From Pseudomonadota bacterium (lineage in GTDB: Bacteria > Pseudomonadota > Alphaproteobacteria > Caulobacterales > Caulobacteraceae): a stretch of 6,003 bases of DNA. A model generated the notes under the pieces. The model had not been told where the DNA came from, did not search any database, and saw nothing but the letters and a program-made list of their open reading frames with translations. Shown here piece by piece: positions 1 to 5,616 of the stretch (position 1 is the stretch's first letter; every line of letters starts with the position of its first letter). The stretch lies in assembly GCA_023445705.1 (NCBI GenBank), contig JAEXKM010000060.1, positions 1 to 6,003 on the forward strand. The letters run 5' to 3'. The translations under genes and the position numbers were made by a program.

Positions 1-240
1 GAGCTGAACGAAGCCTTCGCGAGCCAGGTCCTCTACTGCCGTGACAAGCTGGGCATCGACAACGAGAAGCTCAACGTGTCGGGCGGCTCGATCTCGATCG
101 GCCACCCCTACGGCATGACCGGCGCCCGCTGCGTCGGCCACCTGATGCACGAAGGCAAGCGTCGCGGCGCCAAGTACGGCGTCGTCACCATGTGCGTCGG
201 CGGCGGCATGGGCGCTGCGGGCCTGTTCGAAATCTTCTAA
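1..240 (+). CDS. Thiolase (acetyl-CoA C-acyltransferase), C-terminal part only
   Basis: This is the last 79 codons of a thiolase; the N-terminus lies outside the window. Thiolases join or cleave acyl-CoA units: the biosynthetic type makes acetoacetyl-CoA, the degradative type performs the last step of beta-oxidation. Visible family signatures are NEAFA at partial residues 3-7, the [16 protein letters not shown] block (28-43) with the catalytic His35 of the GHP motif, and [13 protein letters not shown] (65-77) with the second catalytic cysteine, Cys65. The first active-site cysteine of the family lies upstream and cannot be checked. The protein ends normally a few residues after the last motif, and the TAA at 238-240 is followed by a strong terminator, so this is probably the last gene of its transcript. 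The choice between the PhaA/AtoB-like biosynthetic type and the FadA-like degradative type cannot be made from this fragment; [10 protein letters not shown] looks slightly more like FadA-type acyltransferases of alphaproteobacteria. Confidence 0.95.
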   Translation, partial: ELNEAFASQVLYCRDKLGIDNEKLNVSGGSISIGHPYGMTGARCVGHLMHEGKRRGAKYGVVTMCVGGGMGAAGLFEIF

Positions 241-247
241 GCGAAGA

Positions 248-261
248 GTCGACTGGTCGAC
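248..261. repeat. Tandem pair of GTCGAC palindromes
   Basis: Two copies of the 6-bp palindrome GTCGAC (248-253 and 256-261) are separated by TG, just after the thiolase stop codon. Their centre is roughly 90 bp upstream of the -24-like element at 344-350. That is a distance at which activators of sigma-54 promoters often bind, so an upstream activating site is possible, but nothing in the sequence proves it. GTCGAC is a common word in high-GC genomes, so chance is a fair explanation. Confidence 0.25.
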
Positions 262-269
262 GAAGATTG

Positions 270-296
270 GGGCCGCCCTTCGGGGCGGCCCTTTTT
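270..296 (+). terminator. Intrinsic terminator after the thiolase gene
   Basis: A perfect 9-bp stem (GGGCCGCCC at 270-278 paired with GGGCGGCCC at 283-291) closes on a TTCG loop and is followed directly by TTTTT (292-296). The C(UUCG)G tetraloop is among the most stable in RNA. This separates the thiolase transcript from the gene downstream. Confidence 0.95.
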
Positions 297-302
297 CGTT
301 CC

Positions 303-317
303 GCGACCGGCGGTCGC
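303..317. repeat. Short inverted repeat upstream of the sigma-54-like promoter
   Basis: GCGACC (303-308) and GGTCGC (312-317) form a perfect 6-bp inverted repeat around a 3-nt centre. It sits after the terminator and about 27 bp before the -24-like element. It could be a protein-binding site for the gene at 422 or a chance palindrome; no known operator is recognised. Confidence 0.3.
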
Positions 318-343
318 AGAGCGCGGTTCTGTGCCGAAATCGA

Positions 344-360
344 TTGCACGTAATTTGCAG
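344..360 (+). promoter_or_regulatory. Candidate sigma-54 (RpoN) -24/-12 promoter
   Basis: The sequence reads TTGCACG (344-350), four bases, then TTGCA (355-359). Against the RpoN consensus TGGCACG-N4-TTGCA, every consensus base fits except one: T instead of G at the first position of the -25/-24 GG pair. The 10-nt spacing between the GG and GC dinucleotides is exact. The predicted transcription start would be near 370, giving a leader of about 52 nt before the GTG at 422. It lies in the intergenic space after a terminator, in the right orientation and at the right distance. RpoN control with the PrsK/PrsR two-component pair is known for PEP-CTERM genes in some proteobacteria, which fits the gene downstream. 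The mismatch at a conserved G and the absence of a seen activator site keep this at moderate confidence. Confidence 0.5.
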
Positions 361-421
361 ACAAGTATGCAGCCCGCAAGTTTTTGCACCGCAGCATTCC
401 AGTTTGAGACAGGCCCCCGTC

Positions 422-1516
422 GTGCTCGCTCCGTTCCGCAAGTTCCTTCTGCCGATCGCCGCCATCAGCGCGGTGGCCGCCTCCCCCGCCGCCGCCGCAA
501 CGCTGGGCGATCCCAATCTCGGTCTTCAGGTCATGCGTGAGTACAACCTCGTCGTGCTCGGCAACCTGAACTCGAGCTCCAACGTCGAGGGCCGGACCTT
601 CGTCGGCGGCAACCTGACCGGCAATTCGTCCGACTACTACAAGACCAACGGCAAGCCGGTCGCGCCCTCCACGGCGCCGGGCCTGACGGTGGTCGGCAAC
701 GTCACCGGCGGGACCAAGAACCTGCAGAACGGCTCTGGCGCCCTGATCGGCGGCAACCTCACCAGCGGCCTGAACCTGAATGGCCAGAACCACAACGTGA
801 CGATCGGCGGCAACGCCAAGGACATCAACGGTTCGGCAGGCAGCACCATCCGCATCGGCGGCAATGCGACCGGCAACATGAACAAGAACGGCGCGACGCT
901 GACCTCGAACACCAATCTCGGCAGCTTCGTCGGCGACCTCCAGGTGCAGGCCACCGACTACGCCATGGGCGTGAAGGGCCTCTCGGCCTACCTGGCTGGG
1001 CTGGAAGCCACCGACACCATCACCTTCCCGCTTAGCAACCGGGTCCAGTTCAAGCCGACCACCGTTGGCAATATCGCCGTCTTCGACCTGGCCAGCACCG
1101 ACGTCTTCAACAAGGTCGGCGAGATGCAATTCCTGGCCGGCGGCTACGACACGATCATCGTCAATGTCGGCGGGGCCGCCGCGTCGTTGACCAAGAACTT
1201 CATCGGCAACAATTCCGGCCTAGGCCAGCACGTGATCTGGAACTTCTATGAAGCCCAGACCATCAACTTCTCGGGCAGCTTCTACGGCTCGGTCCTGGCG
1301 CCCTACGCTGCCGCGACGAACAACAACTTCATCGAAGGCTCGGCCGTCTTCGGCAGCCTGAACCAGAACGGCGAGATCCACCTGGGCGCCTATAACGGCG
1401 GCCTCAAGGTCCTCTCGGCGGTTCCGGAACCGGCGACCTGGGCGATGATGATCGTCGGCTTCGGCCTGGCCGGCTCGATGATCCGTCGCCGCAACCGCCA
1501 GCTCCTGGCCGCCTGA
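422..1516 (+). CDS. Choice-of-anchor A family protein with PEPxxWA-CTERM sorting signal
   Basis: Predicted exported, envelope-associated protein of 364 residues. An N-terminal signal peptide (Arg6, Lys7, hydrophobic stretch 8-20) ends in an Ala-rich site near residues 23-26. The choice-of-anchor A domain spans about 30-325. It begins with a repeated pattern of GGN turns (residues 62-64, 110-112, 129-131, 146-148, and VGN at 91-93), suggesting stacked beta strands, and ends with the family-like VIWNFYEA, GSVLAP and EIHLG segments. The tail from residue 334 carries VPEPATWAMMI, a hydrophobic helix, then RRR: the PEP-CTERM signal recognised and cleaved by an exosortase. Such proteins are usually linked to exopolysaccharide or cell-surface matrix; the exact role of this one is unknown. 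I chose GTG 422 because it directly precedes a normal signal peptide, has AGG eight bases upstream, and lies downstream of the putative promoter. TTG 404 is an alternative; TTG 344 lies inside the promoter element. No exosortase or polysaccharide genes are in view. Terminators flank it on both sides. Confidence 0.92.
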   Translation: MLAPFRKFLLPIAAISAVAASPAAAATLGDPNLGLQVMREYNLVVLGNLNSSSNVEGRTFVGGNLTGNSSDYYKTNGKPVAPSTAPGLTVVGNVTGGTKNLQNGSGALIGGNLTSGLNLNGQNHNVTIGGNAKDINGSAGSTIRIGGNATGNMNKNGATLTSNTNLGSFVGDLQVQATDYAMGVKGLSAYLAGLEATDTITFPLSNRVQFKPTTVGNIAVFDLASTDVFNKVGEMQFLAGGYDTIIVNVGGAAASLTKNFIGNNSGLGQHVIWNFYEAQTINFSGSFYGSVLAPYAAATNNNFIEGSAVFGSLNQNGEIHLGAYNGGLKVLSAVPEPATWAMMIVGFGLAGSMIRRRNRQLLAA

Positions 1517-1537
1517 CGCCCGATCCAACCGGCAGAG

Positions 1538-1569
1538 AAAAGCCCGTCGCACATGCGGCGGGCTTTTTT
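1538..1569 (+). terminator. Intrinsic terminator after the PEP-CTERM gene
   Basis: AAAAGCCCG (1538-1546) pairs with CGGGCTTTT (1559-1567). Inside it, CGC (1548-1550) can pair with GCG (1555-1557) around an ACAT loop. The second arm runs into a six-T tract (1564-1569). The A-tract before the stem could let it work in both directions, but the neighbour downstream is on the same strand. Confidence 0.93.
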
Positions 1570-1695
1570 CTTGCCCGCATTTCGGGATACGGCGCAGCTC
1601 CCGCACCCGCCGATTGCATGGCCGTCGCATCTGAGCCGCATTGCGGTTAGGGTGCGCCGGGGCCCCAAGAGGGCCTCGCCTGGATTCAACCTTTA
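1570..1695 (+). other. Leader region of the CNNM/CorC-type gene, no clear promoter
   Basis: These 126 bp separate the terminator from the ATG at 1696. I see two short palindromes, CCGCATTGCGG (1636-1646) and GGGGCCCC (1659-1666), but no convincing -35/-10 pair and no Shine-Dalgarno sequence before the ATG. A promoter must lie here because the preceding terminator is strong. Confidence 0.4.
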
Positions 1696-3024
1696 ATGAT
1701 CCTCCTCGCCTCGGCCGTGGTGCTCCTGCTTCTGGTGCTCAACGGCCTGTTCGCCATGTCCGAGTTGGCCGTGGTGTCGTCGCGGCGGGCCAAGCTGCAA
1801 GCCCGCGCCGACCGTGGCGACAAGGGCGCCGCCGCCGCGTTGCGCCTCTCGGAAAATCCCACGCGTTTTCTGGCCGCCGTGCAGGTCGGCATCACCCTTA
1901 TCGGCATCCTTTCGGGCGCTTACGGCCAGGCGACCATCGCTGGCGAACTCGACCACATGCTCGAGAAGTACCCGGCCCTGCACGAATATTCCGAGCTGAT
2001 CTCCACGGCCATCGTGGTCGTGATCATCACCTATCTCTCCCTGATCGTCGGCGAACTGGTGCCCAAGCGCTTCGCCATGGTCTTTCCGGAGACCATCGCC
2101 TCGCTCGTGGCGCGCCCGCTGTCGGTCATGGCCAGGGCCATGGGCCCGTTCGTTTCCCTGCTGACGGTGTCGACCGTCGCGGTCCTGCGGCTGCTGGGCA
2201 TCCGCGACCAGAAGGGCGAGCGCATCACCCAGGAAGAGGTCGAGACGGTTCTGGCCGAAGGGGCCAGCGCAGGCCTGATCGAGCCCGAGGAACAGGCGAT
2301 GATCGGCGAGGTCCTGCGCCTGGGCGACCGCCAGGTTCGCGTCGCAATGACGCCCAGGCACGACCTCTACTGGATCTCGCTTTCCGACTCCCCCGAGGAG
2401 CAGATGGCCGACATCCGCGCCTGCCCCTATTCGCGCATCGTCGTGACCAAGGGTTCGGACGTCGAAGAGCCCGTGGGCGTGGTCCACAAGAAGGACGTCC
2501 TCGACGCCCTGCTCGATGGCAAGGCGCCCGACATTTCCGAGCTGATGGCGACCCCGTTGTACATCGTCGAAACCACGTCCTTGCTGCGAGCGCTCGAGCT
2601 GCTGAAGCAGACGCCTCTGCACATGGCCCTGGTGGTCGATGAATTCGGCGCACTGGAAGGCGTGGTCACCCCCACCGACCTGCTGGAGATGATCGCCGGC
2701 GACTTCGACGAAGGCCATGACGGTGAGGGCGGCCAGGCGATCATCGAGCGCGAGGACGGCAGCTTCCTGGTGGACGGCCGGGCCGAGGTCGACGAACTGG
2801 CCAAGGCGCTGGGCGCGGATTTCGAGGAAACCAGCCACTTCCACACGGCCGCCGGTCTGGTCCTGCACGAAATCGGCCGCCTGCCGGGCGAAGGCGACGT
2901 GTTCGAGATCGGCGACTTCCGCGTCGAGGTGATCGACATGGACGACCGCCGGATCGACAAGTTGCTGTTCACCCGCATCGATGGCTCCGACGCGCCCAGC
3001 CTGGCCGATATCCTCTCCTCCTAA
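1696..3024 (+). CDS. Hemolysin family / CNNM-CorC type transporter with CBS domains
   Basis: Inner-membrane protein of 442 residues. An N-terminal DUF21/CNNM membrane domain (about 1-175) has hydrophobic segments near 2-20, 59-82, 101-119 and 130-168, with the conserved MSE (21-23) and GELVPKR (119-125) motifs. A cytoplasmic CBS pair follows: CBS1 from about 218 (MTPRHDLYWI) to 276, CBS2 about 284-336 (VVDEFGALEGVVTPTDLLEMIAGD region). A CorC_HlyC domain closes the protein at about 350-435. Order and length match the complete family. Members such as CorB/MpfA and animal CNNM proteins handle Mg2+ export or homeostasis, with CBS domains sensing Mg-ATP; the 'hemolysin' name is historical. The Mg2+ role here is inferred from family only. 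The start at 1696 gives a normal first helix, but no Shine-Dalgarno sequence precedes it, so translation may be leaderless or weakly initiated. The stop overlaps the stop of the convergent oxidoreductase gene, and no terminator is seen between them. Confidence 0.93.
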   Translation: MILLASAVVLLLLVLNGLFAMSELAVVSSRRAKLQARADRGDKGAAAALRLSENPTRFLAAVQVGITLIGILSGAYGQATIAGELDHMLEKYPALHEYSELISTAIVVVIITYLSLIVGELVPKRFAMVFPETIASLVARPLSVMARAMGPFVSLLTVSTVAVLRLLGIRDQKGERITQEEVETVLAEGASAGLIEPEEQAMIGEVLRLGDRQVRVAMTPRHDLYWISLSDSPEEQMADIRACPYSRIVVTKGSDVEEPVGVVHKKDVLDALLDGKAPDISELMATPLYIVETTSLLRALELLKQTPLHMALVVDEFGALEGVVTPTDLLEMIAGDFDEGHDGEGGQAIIEREDGSFLVDGRAEVDELAKALGADFEETSHFHTAAGLVLHEIGRLPGEGDVFEIGDFRVEVIDMDDRRIDKLLFTRIDGSDAPSLADILSS

Positions 3025-3572
3025 GCGGCCAGCACCGGACTCTCCGAGCCCCAAGCGAGAAGCCGTTCGGCATAGGCGCACGCTTCCTTGTCCAGCGCCT
3101 CGGGGCCGACCTTGTTTGCGCCGTAGATGATGTGCGGCGCGGCCCAGCGAAAGCCGCAGCGGTGCGCCGTCGCCCTTAGCGGCGCCAGCAGGTCGACCAG
3201 CGGAAAGAGGTTCACGCCACCCGCGCTGTACGCCTCTGGGACGTTCCCCGCGGTGGCGGCGAGAAGCAGCGGCATGCCCTGCAGCTTCACGCCTTCCGTC
3301 GCGGGCGCCAGATAGACCATCCGCGTAAGAACGGCGTCCTGCCAGGCCTTGAGCAACGGCGGGGTGGAGTACCACTGCACCGGAAACTGCAGGACGAGGC
3401 GGTCGGCGGCCATCAGCCGGGCCACCTCCGCATCCACATCGATGCGTCCGTCCGGATAGAGGCCGGCCATGTCGATGAGCTGAATTCCGGGCAACTCACG
3501 CGCGGCCTCCGCCAGCGCGCGGTTGGCACGGGACGCCGACAGGTCGGGGTGGAAGACGAGGATGAGGGTCAT
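3021..3572 (-). CDS. NAD(P)H-dependent oxidoreductase, flavodoxin-like fold (KefF/MdaB-like)
   Basis: Cytoplasmic flavoprotein of 183 residues, the normal size for the Flavodoxin_2 (NAD(P)H dehydrogenase, quinone) family. Members bind FMN or FAD and reduce quinones or related electrophiles by two electrons; some, such as KefF/KefG, are ancillary subunits of K+ efflux systems. Visible signatures are the first beta strand and flavin phosphate loop (LVFHP, residues 5-9, with Ser12, Ser14 and Asn17), the family block FPVQWYSTPPLLKAWQDAVL (63-82), and TAGNVPEAYSAGG (107-119). I chose the ATG at 3572 because AAGGAAA lies just upstream with about 8 nt spacing, and the protein then begins right at the first strand. 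An ATG at 3602 would add ten residues that do not look like the family. The gene is divergent from a LysR-type regulator, which probably controls it in response to a redox-active or electrophilic compound. No KefB/KefC-like transporter is in view, so a detoxifying quinone reductase is more likely than a KefF role. Confidence 0.88.
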   Translation of the reverse strand: MTLILVFHPDLSASRANRALAEAARELPGIQLIDMAGLYPDGRIDVDAEVARLMAADRLVLQFPVQWYSTPPLLKAWQDAVLTRMVYLAPATEGVKLQGMPLLLAATAGNVPEAYSAGGVNLFPLVDLLAPLRATAHRCGFRWAAPHIIYGANKVGPEALDKEACAYAERLLAWGSESPVLAA

Positions 3573-3654
3573 TTGGGGTTTCCTTTCCCCCACAACCTCC
3601 ATCGCCCCATGAAATCACTCCAATGGATATTGGATATATAATATTATCCACCTT
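3573..3654. promoter_or_regulatory. Divergent promoter/operator region between oxidoreductase and lysR
   Basis: This 82-bp space contains an AT-rich island (about 3619-3655) that contrasts sharply with the surrounding GC-rich DNA. A perfect -10 hexamer TATAAT lies at 3637-3642 on the plus strand. It is flanked by a 6-bp inverted repeat, TGGATA (3631-3636) and TATCCA (3645-3650). A second inverted repeat, TCCAAT (3619-3624) and ATTGGA (3629-3634), overlaps it, and TGGATAT occurs twice in tandem (3624-3637). LysR regulators usually bind such dyads between themselves and a divergent target and repress their own gene, so these are good operator candidates. No good -35 is seen for the plus-strand promoter. 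The minus strand also offers TATTAT-like -10 words for the oxidoreductase gene. Confidence 0.7.
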
Positions 3655-4545
3655 ATGAATTTACGCGGCATCGATCTGAACTTGTTGGTCGTTCTGGACG
3701 CCTTGCTCGACGAGGCTCACGTTTCACGCGCCGCAGAGCGCGTTGGCCTCTCGCAGCCGGCCGCGTCCAGCGCCCTGGAGCGATGCCGCCATCTGTTTGA
3801 GGATCGCCTGCTGGAGCGGGCGCCGGGCGGCATGCGCCTGACGCCTGGAGGCGAAGCTCTGAAAGCGCCGCTGCGCGCGGCGCTCGTCTCGATCGAGAAC
3901 CTGGTCGGGGCCAAACCGCCCCCCTTGTCAGAGCTGCGCCGAACCCTGCGCCTGGCCACCGCGGACGCTCCCGCGGCCATGCTGCTGCCCGCCCTCCATG
4001 CCGCGCTGGCCAGGACGGCGCCAGGGCTCGATCTCATCGTCCATCCCTGGCGAGGCGGGGAGCAAACCCTGGCGGCCATGGCTAGGGGCGAGATCGATCT
4101 GGCGATTTCGCTCCTGCCGCCTCCCGAGGCGAGCTTCCGGCGGCGCGAGCTCATCCGGGAAAGTTACGTGGTCGCCATGCGTCACGGACATCCCGCCTAC
4201 GAGGGTTTCGACCTCGACCGCTGGCTGGCCTACCCGCATATTGTCGTCTCGTCGGGCGGCGGCGTTGTCGGCGCCTTGGATGAGGTCCTTGAGGCGCGTG
4301 GGCTCAAGCGCCGGGTGGGCATGGTGGTCCCGAGCTTCCTGATCGTGCCTGCCTTGCTCAAGACCTCAGACCTCATCGCCATGCTGCCAAGCGGCTGCGT
4401 GCGCCCCGAGGATGGGCTGGCGACCTTCCTCCCACCGCTCCCGGTCGAGGGGTTTCCACTGCACGTCGGTTGGCATGCGCGCCGCGACCGCGACCCGGCC
4501 GTGCGCCATGTCGTAATGCTCCTGGAAGACATCCTCCGGACCTGA
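3655..4545 (+). CDS. LysR family transcriptional regulator
   Basis: DNA-binding regulator of 296 residues, the usual length. The N-terminal winged helix-turn-helix covers about 5-65, with the recognition region around VSRAAERVGLSQPAASSAL (23-41) and the wing ending in LTPGGEAL (62-69). The effector-binding domain, of periplasmic-binding-protein type, covers about 92-293. The opening IDLNLLVVLDALLDEAHVSRAAE is typical of the NodD/LinR-like branch of LysR proteins, whose effectors are often aromatic or flavonoid-like molecules; the effector here is unknown. The ATG at 3655 starts the protein exactly where the family starts. No Shine-Dalgarno sequence precedes it, and a perfect TATAAT lies only 12 bases upstream, so the mRNA may be leaderless. 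Its divergent neighbour, the oxidoreductase, is the likely target, and autorepression from the shared operator region is expected. Confidence 0.95.
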   Translation: MNLRGIDLNLLVVLDALLDEAHVSRAAERVGLSQPAASSALERCRHLFEDRLLERAPGGMRLTPGGEALKAPLRAALVSIENLVGAKPPPLSELRRTLRLATADAPAAMLLPALHAALARTAPGLDLIVHPWRGGEQTLAAMARGEIDLAISLLPPPEASFRRRELIRESYVVAMRHGHPAYEGFDLDRWLAYPHIVVSSGGGVVGALDEVLEARGLKRRVGMVVPSFLIVPALLKTSDLIAMLPSGCVRPEDGLATFLPPLPVEGFPLHVGWHARRDRDPAVRHVVMLLEDILRT

Positions 4546-4573
4546 TCGCCCCTACACAGCCAAGCTCGGCAAC

Positions 4574-4599
4574 GGATTCTTCATGATGAATCCATGAAG
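4574..4599. promoter_or_regulatory. Overlapping inverted repeats, possible operator for the lipoprotein gene
   Basis: Two perfect dyads overlap: GGATTC (4574-4579) with GAATCC (4588-4593), and CTTCATG (4579-4585) with CATGAAG (4593-4599). The second has 7-bp arms and a 7-nt centre, a layout common for dimeric repressors. There is no T tract after them, so they do not look like a terminator for lysR. They lie 38-63 bp upstream of the lipoprotein ATG. The binding protein, if any, is unknown. Confidence 0.45.
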
Positions 4600-4636
4600 T
4601 CGCCGCCGGGGGGCCTCGTGTGTGGGAGGGGTCCGA

Positions 4637-5542
4637 ATGGACACTGGATTCAAGGTCGGCCTGGCGGGCGCAGCGGCGCTCGCCTTGCTGGTGGGGTGCG
4701 CGACGACGCCGCCCAAGCAGACCGCGTCGTCGGCGGTGCGTGTGAGCCCGAAACTGGAGGCGCAGGCCAGCGCCTTCGAAAGCTTCATGCGCAACGCGCG
4801 CAACATCGACGGAAAATTCTCCGGCCCGGCAGAGGTGGCGGAGGGCCTGCGCGTGGGCTCCGCCTACGAGCCCAAGCAGTTCGAGGCCGGCATGATCGCC
4901 TATGCGGCGGTCGCCGCCATGCAGGACCCGCGCTTCGTGGCCGGCGTGCGCAAGGCTGCGCAGGACAAGCGCACCGGAAAGGGCCTGGCCGCCCGCATCG
5001 CGGCGCGCCCCGAGTTGGCGGCCACCCTGCCGGGAGCCGACACCGGCGCGGCCCGGGCCAACGCCGCCCTTACCCGCCAGGGCGAAGCTTTGGCGGCCAG
5101 CGCCGCGCGGGTGAAGAAGGCGTCCTACGACATCCAGCGCCAGTCCTGGTCCAAGGTGTTCGTGCCTGAGCCTCGCGCCAGGCTGACCCGCGTCAAACAG
5201 ATTTCCAGCGCCGGCTACCTGCCGATGACCGGCGATCAGGCCCGCCTCTATTCAGCGATCTCCGAAGGCGGCCGCAAGGGCGGCTCCAACAATCCGGTCG
5301 TGACCCGCGGGCTGGCCGTCGCTGCGCTGAACGTGCTCGGCGAGGAGGCGCGGGCCAAGAATTTGATGAGCGAGCCGCGCAGCGGCATGTGCGTGCGGGT
5401 GGCCAAGCTGAACCTCTATCAATGCCTGGCCAGCGCCGGTCCGTACTATGAGGACATCTACTGCCTGGCCCAGCACGGCATGCTCGAGCCGGCCAGTTGC
5501 GCCACCGACGCGGTGAAACCGCTGCGGACGGCTCAACGCTGA
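4637..5542 (+). CDS. Uncharacterised lipoprotein with four conserved-looking C-terminal cysteines
   Basis: I do not recognise a named family. The 301-residue product has a lipoprotein signal peptide: Lys6, hydrophobic residues 7-19, and the lipobox LVGC with the lipidated Cys21. The next residues (ATTPPK) lack an Asp at +2, so an outer-membrane destination is likely if Lol rules apply. The mature part is Ala-rich and probably helical (about 38-160), with many Arg/Lys. A C-terminal section (about 205-290) contains Cys252, Cys263, Cys276 and Cys288 within SGMCVRVAKLNLYQCLA and DIYCLAQHGMLEPASC; these could form two disulfides in the periplasm. ATG 4637 is chosen because GGGAGG lies at 4624-4629 with 7 nt spacing and the signal peptide follows at once; GTG 4622 would place the start before that site. 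It is on the same strand as lysR (91 bp away) and the Pro/Ala-rich gene downstream (74 bp away), but hairpins in both gaps suggest it may be its own unit. Confidence 0.85.
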   Translation: MDTGFKVGLAGAAALALLVGCATTPPKQTASSAVRVSPKLEAQASAFESFMRNARNIDGKFSGPAEVAEGLRVGSAYEPKQFEAGMIAYAAVAAMQDPRFVAGVRKAAQDKRTGKGLAARIAARPELAATLPGADTGAARANAALTRQGEALAASAARVKKASYDIQRQSWSKVFVPEPRARLTRVKQISSAGYLPMTGDQARLYSAISEGGRKGGSNNPVVTRGLAVAALNVLGEEARAKNLMSEPRSGMCVRVAKLNLYQCLASAGPYYEDIYCLAQHGMLEPASCATDAVKPLRTAQR

Positions 5543-5561
5543 GCATCGGCGCCCAACAACT

Positions 5562-5600
5562 GTCGAACTCGGCGCTAGGATGCCCCTGCGCCGAGTCGAC
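5562..5600 (+). other. Long bulged hairpin upstream of the Pro/Ala-rich gene
   Basis: GTCGA (5562-5566) pairs with TCGAC (5596-5600) and CTCGGCGC (5568-5575) with GCGCCGAG (5588-5595). This gives 13 base pairs with one bulged A (5567) and a 12-nt loop. There is no T tract after it, so it is not a standard intrinsic terminator. It begins 19 nt after the lipoprotein stop and ends 5 nt before the GGGAG ribosome site of the next gene. It could weaken read-through, protect the mRNA end, affect translation of the next gene, or be a protein-binding dyad. Confidence 0.55.
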
Positions 5601-5616
5601 GGCGCGGGAGTGAGCC

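Noticed and set aside
344..388. Four TGCA words (345, 356, 368, 385) spaced 11, 12 and 17 bp apart
   Set aside because: The first two are parts of the -24/-12 element, and the remaining spacing is irregular; no separate operator is supported.
344..421. TTG start at 344 giving 26 extra residues on the PEP-CTERM protein
   Set aside because: The added residues would push the signal peptide far from the N-terminus, and the codon lies inside the sigma-54-like element, so it would be upstream of the mRNA start.
185..1129. 314-codon minus-strand open frame antisense to the PEP-CTERM gene and crossing its promoter and the thiolase terminator
   Set aside because: The composition is typical of a GC-rich shadow frame, and it runs through a strong terminator and into the thiolase coding end. 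The plus-strand gene has a full set of family motifs.
1636..1666. Palindromes CCGCATTGCGG and GGGGCCCC upstream of the CNNM/CorC gene
   Set aside because: They are short and GC-rich, of a kind expected by chance in this base composition, and not placed around any visible promoter.
1641..2642. 333-codon plus-strand frame overlapping the CNNM/CorC gene
   Set aside because: The product is Arg/Gly/Pro-rich with no domain, while the overlapping frame encodes a complete known family.
1693..3375. 560-codon open frame on the minus strand, antisense to the CNNM/CorC gene
   Set aside because: High third-position GC in the real gene removes stops from this antisense frame. The product is His/Gly/Arg/Asp-rich low-complexity sequence with no recognisable domain, and it also overlaps the real oxidoreductase gene in another frame.
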